A program made the translations under genes and the position numbers. Below the pieces are notes generated by a model. It was given only the letters and a program-made list of their open reading frames with translations. It did not search any database and was not told the origin of the DNA. DNA of 45,769 nucleotides, from the NCBI RefSeq assembly GCF_028689785.1, contig NZ_JAQVCN010000036.1:1-45769 (forward strand), given 5' to 3'. Below are positions 29,499 to 39,281 of this stretch, piece by piece. The stretch comes from Zoogloea sp. (GTDB taxonomy: Bacteria > Pseudomonadota > Gammaproteobacteria > Burkholderiales > Rhodocyclaceae). Numbering within the stretch: the stretch's first letter is position 1; the number at the start of each line of letters is the position of its first letter.

Positions 29499-30200
29499 AT
29501 GATTCCAGGACATCGCCACCACGAACACCATCGCAGCGACCGCATAGGCTGGCTGCGTGCCGCCGTGCTGGGGGCCAACGACGGCATCGTGTCCACCGCC
29601 AGCCTGGTTGTGGGCGTGGCGGCTGCCAGTTCCGACCATGCCGCTGTCCTGCTCACCGGGGTTGCCGGGTTGGTGGCCGGTGCCATGTCCATGGCGGCGG
29701 GCGAGTATGTCTCGGTGCACTCCCAGGCCGACACCGAAAAAGCTGATTTGTCGCGGGAAAAGGTCGAGCTCGAAAACACGCCTGAAGCTGAACTGCGGGA
29801 GCTGGCCGGGATTTACGTCGGGCGCGGGCTCGACCCGGAGCTGGCCCGGCAGGTGGCTCAGCAACTCACCCGCCATGACGCCCTCGGCGCCCATGCCCGG
29901 GATGAGCTGGGTATCTCTGACGCCCTTTCAGCGCGCCCGGTGCAGGCTGCGCTGGCCTCTGCTGCCAGCTTCGCCGTCGGCGCCGCCCTACCCCTGGCCG
30001 TGACCGCTTTGATGCCCGGTGAATGCCTGATCCCCTCTGTCTCCGTCACCAGCCTGCTCTTCCTCGGGCTGCTGGGTGCCATAGCGGCGAAGGCCGGTGG
30101 AGCACGGCCGTGGATCGGCGCCGTCCGGGTCGGCTTCTGGGGGGCGCTTGCCATGGCCATCACGGCAGGGGTGGGGCGTGCATTCGGTACGGTGATCTGA
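29499..30200 (+). CDS. VIT1/CCC1-family transporter
   Basis: This 233-residue membrane protein has the family hallmarks: a histidine-rich start (HRHHEHHRSDRIGWLRAAV), GANDGIVSTASLVVGVAAAS, GAMSMAAGEYVSVHSQADTE, then a cytoplasmic acidic/Glu-rich region and three C-terminal helices. Plant and yeast members move Fe2+/Mn2+ into the vacuole; bacterial members are thought to export iron or manganese. ATG 29499 is preferred over upstream in-frame starts because the family begins at this point. It is followed by the terminator near 30332. Confidence 0.9.
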   Translation: MIPGHRHHEHHRSDRIGWLRAAVLGANDGIVSTASLVVGVAAASSDHAAVLLTGVAGLVAGAMSMAAGEYVSVHSQADTEKADLSREKVELENTPEAELRELAGIYVGRGLDPELARQVAQQLTRHDALGAHARDELGISDALSARPVQAALASAASFAVGAALPLAVTALMPGECLIPSVSVTSLLFLGLLGAIAAKAGGARPWIGAVRVGFWGALAMAITAGVGRAFGTVI

Positions 30201-30296
30201 GGCGGGGCTCAACGAGAGTGTGAAGATTTTCACGTTGGAGACGTTGGCGAAAAAATAATTGCTGCATTGCACAATATTTTCGTCTAATATCTGAAT

Positions 30297-30364
30297 CGTC
30301 TCCTCCACCCTCCTCCTTTGGTGTGGATTTCAACCCGAGCGCCCCGCGGCCCTCGGGTTTTTTT
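30297..30364 (+). ncRNA. Candidate small RNA with CCUCC motifs
   Basis: A -10-like TAATAT (30285-30290) precedes a short stretch with two anti-Shine-Dalgarno motifs (TCTCCTCC and CCTCCTCC) and then a Rho-independent terminator. There is no good -35 box. It could instead be just the 3' end of the upstream transcript. The layout recalls short sRNAs that carry CCUCC motifs in single-stranded loops. Confidence 0.28.
30332..30364 (+). terminator. Rho-independent terminator
   Basis: AACCCGAG and CTCGGGTT form an 8-bp stem around a GC-rich loop, with a run of seven T at the end. It ends the VIT1/CCC1 gene transcript or the candidate small RNA. Confidence 0.8.
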
Positions 30365-30624
30365 CTGGGCGCAGCGTGTGAAGCGTGCCCTCTCCGCGGC
30401 TGAAACGACGGCACGCGCACATCGATTCAGGTCAGGCATGGGCGCGGTGAGACACAGCATCCGGCAACCATTCACTCAATAGTCTGCCGGCCTCGGTCGC
30501 TGCATGGAGGGAGCCAGCTCGAAGTGGTTGGAGCGACTCGGATGGCTCAGCACGGTGTTGATCCTGGACTGCAGATCGAACATGGGGCAGCCCCGCCGAC
30601 GGTGAAGCCTATGACGGCGAACCG

Positions 30625-31242
30625 CTAGGTGCGATAGCGACTGACGAAGCGATCCCGCGAGTGGGGCAGGAAGAAGGGGTTTCTGCGGCGCTCCTCGCCG
30701 ATGGTGGACACCGTGCGGCCATGGAAGTCATGCCCCGGAAACACCAGCGTCTCGTCGGGCAGCATGAAAAGCTGGTTCAACACCGAATCGTAGAGGCGCC
30801 CCGGGTCGCAGTCGCTGTCCCCGGCCTGACTGCAACCACCCAGTTCGAGGGCATCACCACAGAAAACCCGGTCCTGCCACAGGTAGCTGACGCTGCAAGC
30901 GGTATGGCCCGGGGTGGCGATCACCCGAATCCACTCCTGCCCGACCGGCAACTGCTCTCCGTGCGTCACGGCGCGCTGGCCGGGCAGGCTCCGCCCTCCC
31001 CTACCGACAATCACCTGGGCTCCCGGATAGAGGTCGGGGAGGCTGTTGCCGGGGTCTGTATGGGCATGGGTCAGCAGGATGAAGCCCAGGTCGAAGCCGC
31101 GTTCTGCCAGCAGTGCGCTCAGCAGCAGGGCTTGGCAAGGATCGGGACGGGGATCGATGGCCACCGCTTGGCCGGTGGCAGTATCCGCGAGCAGGTAGCT
31201 CATGGCTGCGTGGTCGGGCTCGAAGAACTGGCGAAAGTACAT
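30625..31242 (-). CDS. ETHE1-like persulfide dioxygenase, MBL fold
   Basis: This 205-residue metallo-beta-lactamase-fold protein has ETHE1 hallmarks: CGDALELGGCSQAGDSDCD (128-146) with Asp 130, LYDSV, and FPGHDFHGRTVSTIGEERRR (168-187). Metal-type residues His 59, His 113, Asp 130 and His 171 are present. The usual THxHxDH reads THAHTDP here, with Pro 64 in place of the last His. ETHE1 uses one iron (first His, middle His, Asp), so activity may survive. The enzyme converts glutathione persulfide to sulfite. It is last in the Rieske operon, 9 bases after the YbgE-like gene. Confidence 0.85.
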   Translation of the reverse strand: MYFRQFFEPDHAAMSYLLADTATGQAVAIDPRPDPCQALLLSALLAERGFDLGFILLTHAHTDPGNSLPDLYPGAQVIVGRGGRSLPGQRAVTHGEQLPVGQEWIRVIATPGHTACSVSYLWQDRVFCGDALELGGCSQAGDSDCDPGRLYDSVLNQLFMLPDETLVFPGHDFHGRTVSTIGEERRRNPFFLPHSRDRFVSRYRT

Positions 31243-31251
31243 GGCGGGCTT

Positions 31252-31572
31252 TCAGTGGCCTGCGATCTGGAACATGGCGAGCACAAGGGCTCCCAGGCAG
31301 GCAGGGCTGGACAGGAACATCCGGGCGATACGAGGCAGCCGGGCCCCAAGGCCCAGGCCGCTGGCAAAGCCGGCACCCATGGACCACAGCAACAGGATGG
31401 CGGCAAGGGGATCGGCTGCGCCCCAACGATCCTGGCTGACATGGGGAGCGAAGAGCAGCAGACCGGCCACCACAAGGCCTGTCAGTACCGACAGGATGCG
31501 GACGCCCAGGTCTTGGCTCGTGCCGCCTCCGCTGGCACGTCCGTCTGCAGACGAATCATCAGGCGGAGCCAT
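31252..31572 (-). CDS. YbgE-like small membrane protein
   Basis: This 106-residue protein has about three hydrophobic segments: LSVLTGLVVAGLLLFAPHV, then PLAAILLLWSMGAGFASGLG, then LGALVLAMFQIAG. The pattern fits small YbgE-like proteins of cytochrome bd operons, in which an AGF.xGxG turn joins the helices. It overlaps the Rieske gene by 14 bases, so translation is probably coupled. Function is unknown; assembly or regulation of an oxidase is inferred. Identification rests on pattern and context only. Confidence 0.6.
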   Translation of the reverse strand: MAPPDDSSADGRASGGGTSQDLGVRILSVLTGLVVAGLLLFAPHVSQDRWGAADPLAAILLLWSMGAGFASGLGLGARLPRIARMFLSSPACLGALVLAMFQIAGH

Positions 31573-32188
31573 TGTCTTCGCCAATGCGCAGACGCGCGTC
31601 GCTGAGGTAGGTGTAGGGCGGCACTTCCAGATTGGTGGGGGCCGGCTTGTTCTTGAAGACCCGACCGGCAAAGTCGAAGGTGGAGCCATGACAGGGGCAC
31701 AGGAAGCCACCCGGCCAGTCGGCACCCAGGGCCGGGTTGCCAGGCTGGAAGGCTGACGAAGGCGAGCAGCCCAGGTGGGTGCAGATCCCCACCGCCACAA
31801 AAATCTCCGGACGCCGCGACCGGTGCGGGTTGTGGGCGTACTCCGGTTGCTGGGATTCCACCGCAGACCCCGGATCGGCGAGGTCTCCCTCGGCCGTGGC
31901 GAGGGCGGCGAGCATCTCCGGGGTGCGATGCAGGATCCACACAGGCTTGCCACGCCATTCAACCACCATCATTTCACCCGGTGCGAGCTTGTCGATATCC
32001 ACCTCTACTGGTGCGCCTGCTGCCATTGCCCGCTCGGACGGGGTGAGGCTGGCTACGAAGGGAACGGCGGTTGCGGCGGCCAGTACGCCTCCCACGCCCG
32101 CCGTCGCGATCAGCAACTGGCGTCGGCCAGGGCTGCATGGGCTTGAGATGTGGGGGCTTCCGAGCGTGGAGGCGGGGGTGCTTGCCAT
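31559..32188 (-). CDS. Rieske iron-sulfur protein (PetA-like), orphan
   Basis: This 209-residue protein has a twin-arginine-like anchor (GRRQLLIATAGVGGVL, 21-36) and a Rieske domain with CTHLGC (136-141) and CPCHGS (164-169). These supply the two Cys and two His ligands of a high-potential [2Fe-2S] cluster plus the disulfide. The bc1 form normally sits with cytochrome b and c1 genes; neither is here. AGGAG lies 8 bases before ATG 32188. The neighbours are a YbgE-like protein and a persulfide dioxygenase. A sigma-54-type promoter lies 59 bases upstream. Confidence 0.9.
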   Translation of the reverse strand: MASTPASTLGSPHISSPCSPGRRQLLIATAGVGGVLAAATAVPFVASLTPSERAMAAGAPVEVDIDKLAPGEMMVVEWRGKPVWILHRTPEMLAALATAEGDLADPGSAVESQQPEYAHNPHRSRRPEIFVAVGICTHLGCSPSSAFQPGNPALGADWPGGFLCPCHGSTFDFAGRVFKNKPAPTNLEVPPYTYLSDARLRIGEDNGSA

Positions 32189-32246
32189 GAGGTTTCTCCT
32201 GGGGACTGGGGTGCCGGGGTCGGACACCAAACATAAGCGAGTGCTT

Positions 32247-32262
32247 ATCAAGTCCTGTGCCA
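32247..32262 (-). promoter_or_regulatory. Sigma-54-type promoter of the Rieske operon
   Basis: On the minus strand the sequence reads TGGCACAGGACTTGAT. The -24 box is perfect and the 12-base offset to the -12 box is correct; the -12 box is TTGA instead of TTGC. The predicted start is near 32236. Confidence 0.6.
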
Positions 32263-32345
32263 GAATTCTCCTCCAGGGGAAATCCATTTGTTTACAGATG
32301 CCTGGAACTTCAGAGTGCTGCCGAAACCCGGGAGCGATACGGCAG

Positions 32346-32367
32346 TGGCAGTGCTTTGGCAGCAAAG
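32346..32367. promoter_or_regulatory. Activator-site repeats upstream of the Rieske promoter
   Basis: TGGCAG (32346-32351) is followed by TTTGGCAGCAAAG (32355-32367), about 85-107 bases upstream of the -24 box. The block TTTGGCAGCAAA occurs again before the sigma-54 activator gene at 39252-39263. Confidence 0.5.
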
Positions 32368-32496
32368 ATGTCTTGTCTCTGACAGTCGTGGCAGCCCTGC
32401 CCCCTTCTTCGTCGATATGATTGACGGTCCCTTACGCAAGAGCTCTTCAATCTGCCCCCATGGCCGAATGTGTCGTGATACCTGTCCGTGACGGGT

Positions 32497-32979
32497 TCAT
32501 TTGAGCCCGATGGCCTGCATCAGCTGGCCGGCGTTGTGGGCGTACTCGATGGCGGTGACCTTTCCATCGGCCACGCGCAGGATGGTCGCAGCCCCTTTCT
32601 GACGAGGTAGGTCGGCAAGCTGCGCGGCGTCCCGCCCAAGCCCGACTGCAAAGGGCATCTCCCGCAGTGCAGGCAGGGCAAACATCCGGGTGACAAGCGC
32701 CGGCATGGCGCTGATGTCGGCAAAGTAGACTGCCTTGAGGGTGGCGAGTACCCCTTCAGGCTGTGCCGCCAGTACTTCATTGATCAGATCACTGCCAGCC
32801 TTGTCAGCGGCGAAAAGGACGGTCCGCGTGTCGGCGCGGGTCGATACCAGCTTGCCGTGCTGGTCCTCGAGACTCAGCGCAGGCAAGGGGTTGCCGGGCA
32901 GTACAGGCGCAGCGCCGGCCACCAGAGGCAGCGCCAAGCCAACGAGTAGCAGCGATCTGAGTGTTCTCCTGAATTTCAT
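32497..32979 (-). CDS. Periplasmic protein of unknown function, possible thioredoxin-like fold
   Basis: This 160-residue protein has a clear signal peptide (MKFRRTLRSLLLVGLALPLV, then AGAAP). The mature part reads PLPALSLEDQHGKLVSTRAD, then TRTVLFAADKAGSDLINEVL. That resembles the start of peroxiredoxin/thioredoxin-like domains, but no cysteine pair is present, so it is not a normal redox enzyme. AGGAAG lies 4 bases before the ATG. It is 142 bases downstream of the YbgE-like gene and could share its promoter. Function unknown. Confidence 0.75.
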   Translation of the reverse strand: MKFRRTLRSLLLVGLALPLVAGAAPVLPGNPLPALSLEDQHGKLVSTRADTRTVLFAADKAGSDLINEVLAAQPEGVLATLKAVYFADISAMPALVTRMFALPALREMPFAVGLGRDAAQLADLPRQKGAATILRVADGKVTAIEYAHNAGQLMQAIGLK

Positions 32980-33121
32980 GGTTCTTCCTTTCCTCTCTGT
33001 TGTTGAAACCCATGGCCTTTTCGGCAGGAACCCGTTGCAGTCATGCACGGACAAACCAGGGTGTTATGAACAGTGGATGGCGCCAAGGTTTCATGGGCGC
33101 CCGCCGGTTTAGGTACTCGGA

Positions 33122-33430
33122 TCAAGCATGGAGCTTGAGAACCGTGGCAAGGAGCAGCGCCAGGAGACAGGTCCAACCCGAAAACAGCCATCGCCAGACC
33201 GGCTGGACAGGAATGAACCCCACTCCGCGTACGAAACCGGCGGTCATGGCCATGAACAGCGCCAGGGCCAGTCCGTGATCAGCTTGCGCCTTTGAGTCGG
33301 TCATCAGCGAGGGGTAGAGGGTAGCCGCGAGCATGATCGTCAAGGCAACCATCAGGCTGGGTAGGTGGATCCTGCCGGTGGGTGTCCTGTCAGGGAGTTC
33401 CGGTTCATCTCTGGGCTTCATATTCGGCAT
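33122..33430 (-). CDS. YbgE-like cyd-associated membrane protein
   Basis: This protein of about 102 residues has three helices; the end reads LALFMAMTAGFVRGVGFIPV, then WRWLFSGWTCLLALLLATVL, a strong match to YbgE proteins of cytochrome bd operons (AxFVxGVGFxP). The longest frame begins at 33457, but the predicted sigma-54 start point near 33446 favours ATG 33430 (or 33421). It is separated from cydPABX by katG, so it is a displaced member of that gene set. Confidence 0.78.
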   Translation of the reverse strand: MPNMKPRDEPELPDRTPTGRIHLPSLMVALTIMLAATLYPSLMTDSKAQADHGLALALFMAMTAGFVRGVGFIPVQPVWRWLFSGWTCLLALLLATVLKLHA

Positions 33431-33456
33431 GACAAGGAAAAAACCAGATTTTGCCA

Positions 33457-33472
33457 ATCAATCATCGTGCCA
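33457..33472 (-). promoter_or_regulatory. Sigma-54-type promoter of the YbgE-like gene
   Basis: The minus strand reads TGGCACGATGATTGAT, with a perfect -24 box, the right spacing and TTGA at -12, as in the other two promoters of this group. The predicted start is near 33446. Confidence 0.62.
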
Positions 33473-33544
33473 ATTTTTATGCTGGGAACGGAGTCAATGA
33501 AATCAAGCAGCTGGAGATCTTTACTGGCAATCAAGGCGGGCATT

Positions 33545-33593
33545 TCTGCCATCTTGGCAGATGTTTCACTGCCAGAATCCGGCTATTGGCAGA
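33545..33593. promoter_or_regulatory. Activator-site inverted repeats upstream of the YbgE-like promoter
   Basis: TCTGCCA-TCT-TGGCAGA (33545-33561) is a perfect inverted repeat. A second pair, CTGCCAG (33569-33575) and TTGGCAGA (33586-33593), follows. They lie 75-123 bases upstream of the -24 box, a typical distance for an NtrC-type activator. Confidence 0.55.
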
Positions 33594-33640
33594 ACCTGAA
33601 TCCACATAGGCAGAGGCGATCCAGAGCATCAATTGAATTA

Positions 33641-33652
33641 ATTAGCGCTAAT
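33641..33652. promoter_or_regulatory. Perfect palindrome ATTAGCGCTAAT upstream of katG
   Basis: This 12-base perfect palindrome sits in an AT-rich stretch about 170 bases before katG, between a possible -35 (TTGAAT) and -10 (TATGCT). It may be an operator. The pattern is not one I can assign to a known regulator. Confidence 0.35.
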
Positions 33653-33700
33653 GTATGCTGTTTCAACGGTCGGGACGTCTGCTGAATCGGGTGTCTCTGA

Positions 33701-35995
<2,295 letters not shown>

Positions 35996-36010
35996 TCCCG
36001 ACCGTCCGGC

Positions 36011-36052
36011 AAAAGGCCCCACGCCATGTTTTTGCCTGGCGTGGGGCCTTTT
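36011..36052 (+). terminator. Bidirectional terminator between katG and cydX
   Basis: AAAGGCCCCACGCCA pairs with TGGCGTGGGGCCTTT around a 10-base loop. A T-run follows on the plus strand and an A-run precedes it, so it can end both katG and the opposing cyd operon. Confidence 0.85.
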
Positions 36053-36072
36053 ACGTGCAGTGGCAGCAGCGC

Positions 36073-36189
36073 TCACTGCTCCTTTTTCGAGACGTTGTTG
36101 CGGCCGTCTGCGTGTTCTGCCCACAGGGCATTGAGAATGGCCAGGAAGACGGCAAAGCCGATGCCCAGAATCCAGGTGAAGTACCACAT
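36073..36189 (-). CDS. cydX: Cytochrome bd oxidase small subunit CydX
   Basis: This 38-residue single-helix protein starts MWYFTWILGIGFAVFLAILN and continues with ALWAE, the conserved CydX pattern (E. coli CydX has 37 residues). CydX stabilises the heme groups of the CydAB complex in the inner membrane. It begins 24 bases after the cydB stop and ends the operon before the hairpin. Confidence 0.93.
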   Translation of the reverse strand: MWYFTWILGIGFAVFLAILNALWAEHADGRNNVSKKEQ

Positions 36190-36213
36190 GTGATTGACTC
36201 CTTGGAAAGCGGC

Positions 36214-37353
36214 TTAATAAGCCGAGTGGCTGTTCTCGCGCACGTAGGCGGCGGTGACCTTGCCCCCCATCACCCGGTAAGCCCAGCTCGTGTACAGGAT
36301 GATGATCGGCATGAAGATCAGCGTGGCCCACAGCATGATGCTGAGGGTCAGCTGACTGGATACGCTGTCCCACACTGTCAGGCTGGCACGCGGGTCGAGG
36401 GACGACGGCATGATGAAGGGGAACAGGGCTGCCCCGGCGGTACCGATGACGCCAACGATGGCCAGCGCCGACGCCCAGAAAGCGGCCATGCTGCGGCCCG
36501 AACGCGCCAGCGCCTGGGCGGCAAACACACCCACGATGCCGAAGGCGGGCAGCAGCAAGGTCGCAGGATAGATCCGATAGTTGGCAAACCAGGCGCCCGC
36601 CTCCCGGACCACCGTCTTGGCCAGGGGGTTGGGCAGCGCCCCGCCCTCCACCGCCGACTGGATGACATAGCCGGGAATCCCCATCCACAGCCACACGCCC
36701 GCCGCGACAAAGCTCAGCACCATCAGCCCGCCAAAGAAACCGGCAGCCCGCAATGCCCGCCACTGGATCTCGCCCTGGGTACGGTGCACCAGATAGATGG
36801 CGCCATGGAAGGTGATCATGGCCGTGGACACGACCCCGCAGAGCAGCGCAAAGGGGTTGAGCAAGGCCCAGAAACTGCCGGAGTAGGTGGACACCAGGTG
36901 GTCATCGAAGCTGAAGGGCACGCCCTGGAACAGGTTGCCGAAGGCCACGCCGAAGATCAGCGGCGGCACCGCTCCACCCACGAACAGGCCCCAGTCCCAG
37001 GTCTTGCGCCAGGTGGGCTTGCTGATCTTGCTGCGGTAATCGAACCCCACCGGGCGGAAGAACAGCGCCCACAGCACGGCCAGCATGGCCCAGTAGAAAC
37101 CCGAAAAGGCGGTGGCATAGACCAGCGGCCAGGCGGCAAAGATGGCCCCGCCGCCGGTGATGAACCACACCTGGTTGCCGTCCCAGTGGGGGCCGACGGT
37201 GTTGATGACCACCCGCCTCTCCGTGTCGTCCTTGCCGACAAAGGGCAGCAGCGTGCCAACGCCCATGTCGTGACCATCCATGATGGCGAAGCCCACCAGC
37301 AGCACGCCGACGAGCAGCCACCAGATCAGTTTGAGGGATTCATAGTCGAGCAT
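36214..37353 (-). CDS. cydB: Cytochrome bd ubiquinol oxidase subunit II
   Basis: This 379-residue membrane protein is the same length as E. coli CydB. It has MLDYESLKLIWWLLVGVLLV at the start, then GFAIMDGHDMGVGTLLPFVG, then TVGPHWDGNQVWFITGGGAI, all family hallmarks. The start at 37353 has GAGG nearby. CydB pairs with CydA to form the quinol oxidase that reduces O2 with high affinity. It lies 16 bases after cydA. Confidence 0.96.
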   Translation of the reverse strand: MLDYESLKLIWWLLVGVLLVGFAIMDGHDMGVGTLLPFVGKDDTERRVVINTVGPHWDGNQVWFITGGGAIFAAWPLVYATAFSGFYWAMLAVLWALFFRPVGFDYRSKISKPTWRKTWDWGLFVGGAVPPLIFGVAFGNLFQGVPFSFDDHLVSTYSGSFWALLNPFALLCGVVSTAMITFHGAIYLVHRTQGEIQWRALRAAGFFGGLMVLSFVAAGVWLWMGIPGYVIQSAVEGGALPNPLAKTVVREAGAWFANYRIYPATLLLPAFGIVGVFAAQALARSGRSMAAFWASALAIVGVIGTAGAALFPFIMPSSLDPRASLTVWDSVSSQLTLSIMLWATLIFMPIIILYTSWAYRVMGGKVTAAYVRENSHSAY

Positions 37354-37369
37354 TTTGCGTGTCCTCGGT

Positions 37370-38923
37370 TCAGGCGTGGGCCTCGTTGGCGTAGCGGCCG
37401 GTGCCCAGGCTGCCCGGGCCCTGCTTGGCAAACTTGATCATCAGGTACATCTCCACCACCAGCAGCACGGTGTAGAAGCCAACGAAACCGGCCAGGGAGC
37501 CGTAGAGACTCTCGACGCTGAGGGTGGAGACAGAGAGATGGGTGGGCAGCACGCCATAGATGGTCCAGGGCTGGCGCCCGTACTCCGCGACGAACCAGCC
37601 GACCTCGCAGGCGATCCACGGCATGGGCAGGGAATACAGGGCCGCGCGCAGCAACCAGGGCTTGTCGGCAAAGTCACCCTTCACCGAATGCCACAGGGCC
37701 AGCCCGAAAAGCAGCAGCATCGCAAAGCCCAGGGCCACCATCAGGCGGAAGCTCCAGAACATAGGCGCGACGCGGGGAACGGTGTCATTCACGGCCTTCT
37801 CGATGATCTCGGGCGTGAGCTGGTCGAAGTGGCTGACGTACTTCTTCAGCAACAGACCGAAGCCCAGGTCCGCCTTGTGGGCCTCGAACCCGCGGCGGGC
37901 GGCTGCGTCGTTCTGGTCGCGGCGCAAGGCATCAAGGGCCGTCACCGCCTCGATACCTGAGACGATGCGTTCCCGGTTCCTGGCCTTGATCTCCTTGATT
38001 CCGGGAATCTGCTTGTCCAGGGAGCGGGTGCCGATGATCCCCATCACCCACGGGATTTCGATGGCGAAGTCGTTCTTCATCTCCGCTTCGTTGGGGATGG
38101 CGATGAGGTTGAAGGGTGCGGGGGCCGGTTCGGTCTCCCACATGGCCTCCATGGCGGCCAGCTTGGTCTGCTGGGCCTCGCCCACCGTGTAGCCCGATTC
38201 GTCGCCAAGAACGATCACCGAGCACACGGACGCAAAGCCGAAAGCCGCGGCGATGCCGAAGCTGCGCTTGGCAAATTCCACGTCGCGACGACGCAGCAGG
38301 TACCAGGACGAGATCGACAGCACGAACATGGCACCGGTGACATAGCCAGCCGATACCGTATGCACAAACTTGGCCTGGGCGTCCGGATTGAAGACCACAG
38401 CCCAGAAGTCGGTCATCTCCATGCGCATGGTGACGTAGCTGAACTCGGCACCCACCGGGTTCTGCATCCAGCCATTGGCAATCAGGATCCACAGGGCCGA
38501 AAGGTTGGTCCCCACCGCCATCAGCACCGTGACCAGCAGGTGTTGGCGGCGGGAAAGGCGATCCCAGCCAAAAAAGAACAGGCCGATCATGGTTGATTCG
38601 AGGAAGAAGGCCATCAGCCCCTCGATGGCCAGGGGCGCACCGAAGATGTCCCCCACGTAGTGGGAGTAGTAGGCCCAGTTGGTGCCGAACTGGAACTCCA
38701 GGGTGATGCCGGTGGTGACACCCAGGGCAAAGTTGATGCCGAAGAGCTTGCCCCAGAAGCGGGTCATGTCCTTGTAGAGGGGCTTGCCGGTCATCACATA
38801 CACCGACTCCATGATCACCAGCATCCACACCATGCCGATGGTCAGGGGAACAAACAGGAAGTGGTACAGGGCGGTGGCGGCAAACTGCAGCCGGGAGAGG
38901 TCGACCAGTTGTTCACTGACCAT
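37370..38923 (-). CDS. cydA: Cytochrome bd ubiquinol oxidase subunit I
   Basis: This 517-residue membrane protein holds the three hemes. The b595/d axial His 21 is in [29 protein letters not shown] and [12 protein letters not shown] are typical. The periplasmic Q-loop region (about 250-390) is long, as in the E. coli-type L-form. The start overlaps the end of cydP by 11 bases. The enzyme oxidises quinol without pumping protons, resists sulfide and cyanide, and works at low O2. Confidence 0.96.
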   Translation of the reverse strand: MVSEQLVDLSRLQFAATALYHFLFVPLTIGMVWMLVIMESVYVMTGKPLYKDMTRFWGKLFGINFALGVTTGITLEFQFGTNWAYYSHYVGDIFGAPLAIEGLMAFFLESTMIGLFFFGWDRLSRRQHLLVTVLMAVGTNLSALWILIANGWMQNPVGAEFSYVTMRMEMTDFWAVVFNPDAQAKFVHTVSAGYVTGAMFVLSISSWYLLRRRDVEFAKRSFGIAAAFGFASVCSVIVLGDESGYTVGEAQQTKLAAMEAMWETEPAPAPFNLIAIPNEAEMKNDFAIEIPWVMGIIGTRSLDKQIPGIKEIKARNRERIVSGIEAVTALDALRRDQNDAAARRGFEAHKADLGFGLLLKKYVSHFDQLTPEIIEKAVNDTVPRVAPMFWSFRLMVALGFAMLLLFGLALWHSVKGDFADKPWLLRAALYSLPMPWIACEVGWFVAEYGRQPWTIYGVLPTHLSVSTLSVESLYGSLAGFVGFYTVLLVVEMYLMIKFAKQGPGSLGTGRYANEAHA

Positions 38924-39095
38924 GGGGGGCTCCTTGGACGACAGGGTTCGGGGCGAACTGCCTGGACAGCGCTGCCGGATCAAGCTGCGTGCCCTTGTCG
39001 CGCACGAAGAACCACCACAGCAGCAACAGGGCGAAGAACTTGATGACAAGCACCCAGCCCAAATGGCGTCGCAGGACAGAATCGGATGAAGTCAT
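38913..39095 (-). CDS. cydP: Cytochrome oxidase putative small subunit CydP
   Basis: This 60-residue protein has one helix ([20 protein letters not shown]) followed by VRDKG, as in CydP proteins found before cydA in beta- and gammaproteobacteria. Function is unproven; a role in assembly of the bd oxidase is assumed from position. It overlaps cydA by 11 bases and is the first gene after the sigma-54-type promoter. Confidence 0.85.
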   Translation of the reverse strand: MTSSDSVLRRHLGWVLVIKFFALLLLWWFFVRDKGTQLDPAALSRQFAPNPVVQGAPHGQ

Positions 39096-39131
39096 GGCAT
39101 TGGCAGTCCGATGAAGTATCGTTTATTGCTA

Positions 39132-39147
39132 ATCAAGAGCCGTGCCA
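39132..39147 (-). promoter_or_regulatory. Sigma-54-type promoter of cydPABX
   Basis: The minus strand reads TGGCACGGCTCTTGAT: a perfect -24 box with TTGA at -12, the same form as before the Rieske and YbgE-like genes. The downstream TTGATTAGCAATAA also faintly resembles an FNR/Anr box. The predicted start is near 39121. Confidence 0.62.
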
Positions 39148-39243
39148 CTCTCTCGTTTTAAGAAAATTCCTTTATTTACCAATGTCGTGATTGAAAATTG
39201 GGCGGAGCTTCGAGGGTGCCGGTTTGACCGCCAAATACCGCCA

Positions 39244-39270
39244 TGGCAGTATTTGGCAGCAAAACTGCCA
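39244..39270. promoter_or_regulatory. Activator-site repeats between cydP and the sigma-54 activator gene
   Basis: TGGCAG (39244-39249), TTTGGCAGCAAA (39252-39263) and CTGCCA (39265-39270) form an inverted repeat TGGCAG-CAAAA-CTGCCA. The cluster is 99-125 bases upstream of the cydP -24 box and 12 bases before the activator's ATG, so the activator could also control its own gene. Confidence 0.55.
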
Positions 39271-39281
39271 GCCTCTCCCCC

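Larger units (their letters stand above)
30201..30624. other. 424-base gap with a terminator, possible small RNA and a doubtful 35-codon frame
   Basis: Bases 30240-30300 are unusually AT-rich. They are followed by a C/T-rich stretch and the terminator at 30332-30364. On the minus strand 30583-30476 encodes a 35-residue frame (MFDLQSRINTVLSHPSR, then SNHFELAPSMQRPRPADY) without a clear ribosome site; it may be a small protein or a gene tail. Nothing else was recognised. Confidence 0.45.
32189..32496. other. Regulatory gap before the Rieske operon
   Basis: It holds the sigma-54-type promoter at 32247-32262, an inverted repeat ATAAGC-GAGT-GCTTAT (32233-32248) over the expected start point, and TTGGCAG repeats near 32346-32367. 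The rest, to the end of the next gene, shows nothing recognisable. Confidence 0.5.

Noticed and set aside
39244-39260. TGGCAGTATTTGGCAG as a plus-strand sigma-54 promoter of the activator gene
   Set aside because: The distance between the two boxes is one base too short, and the sequence fits better as an activator-binding repeat.
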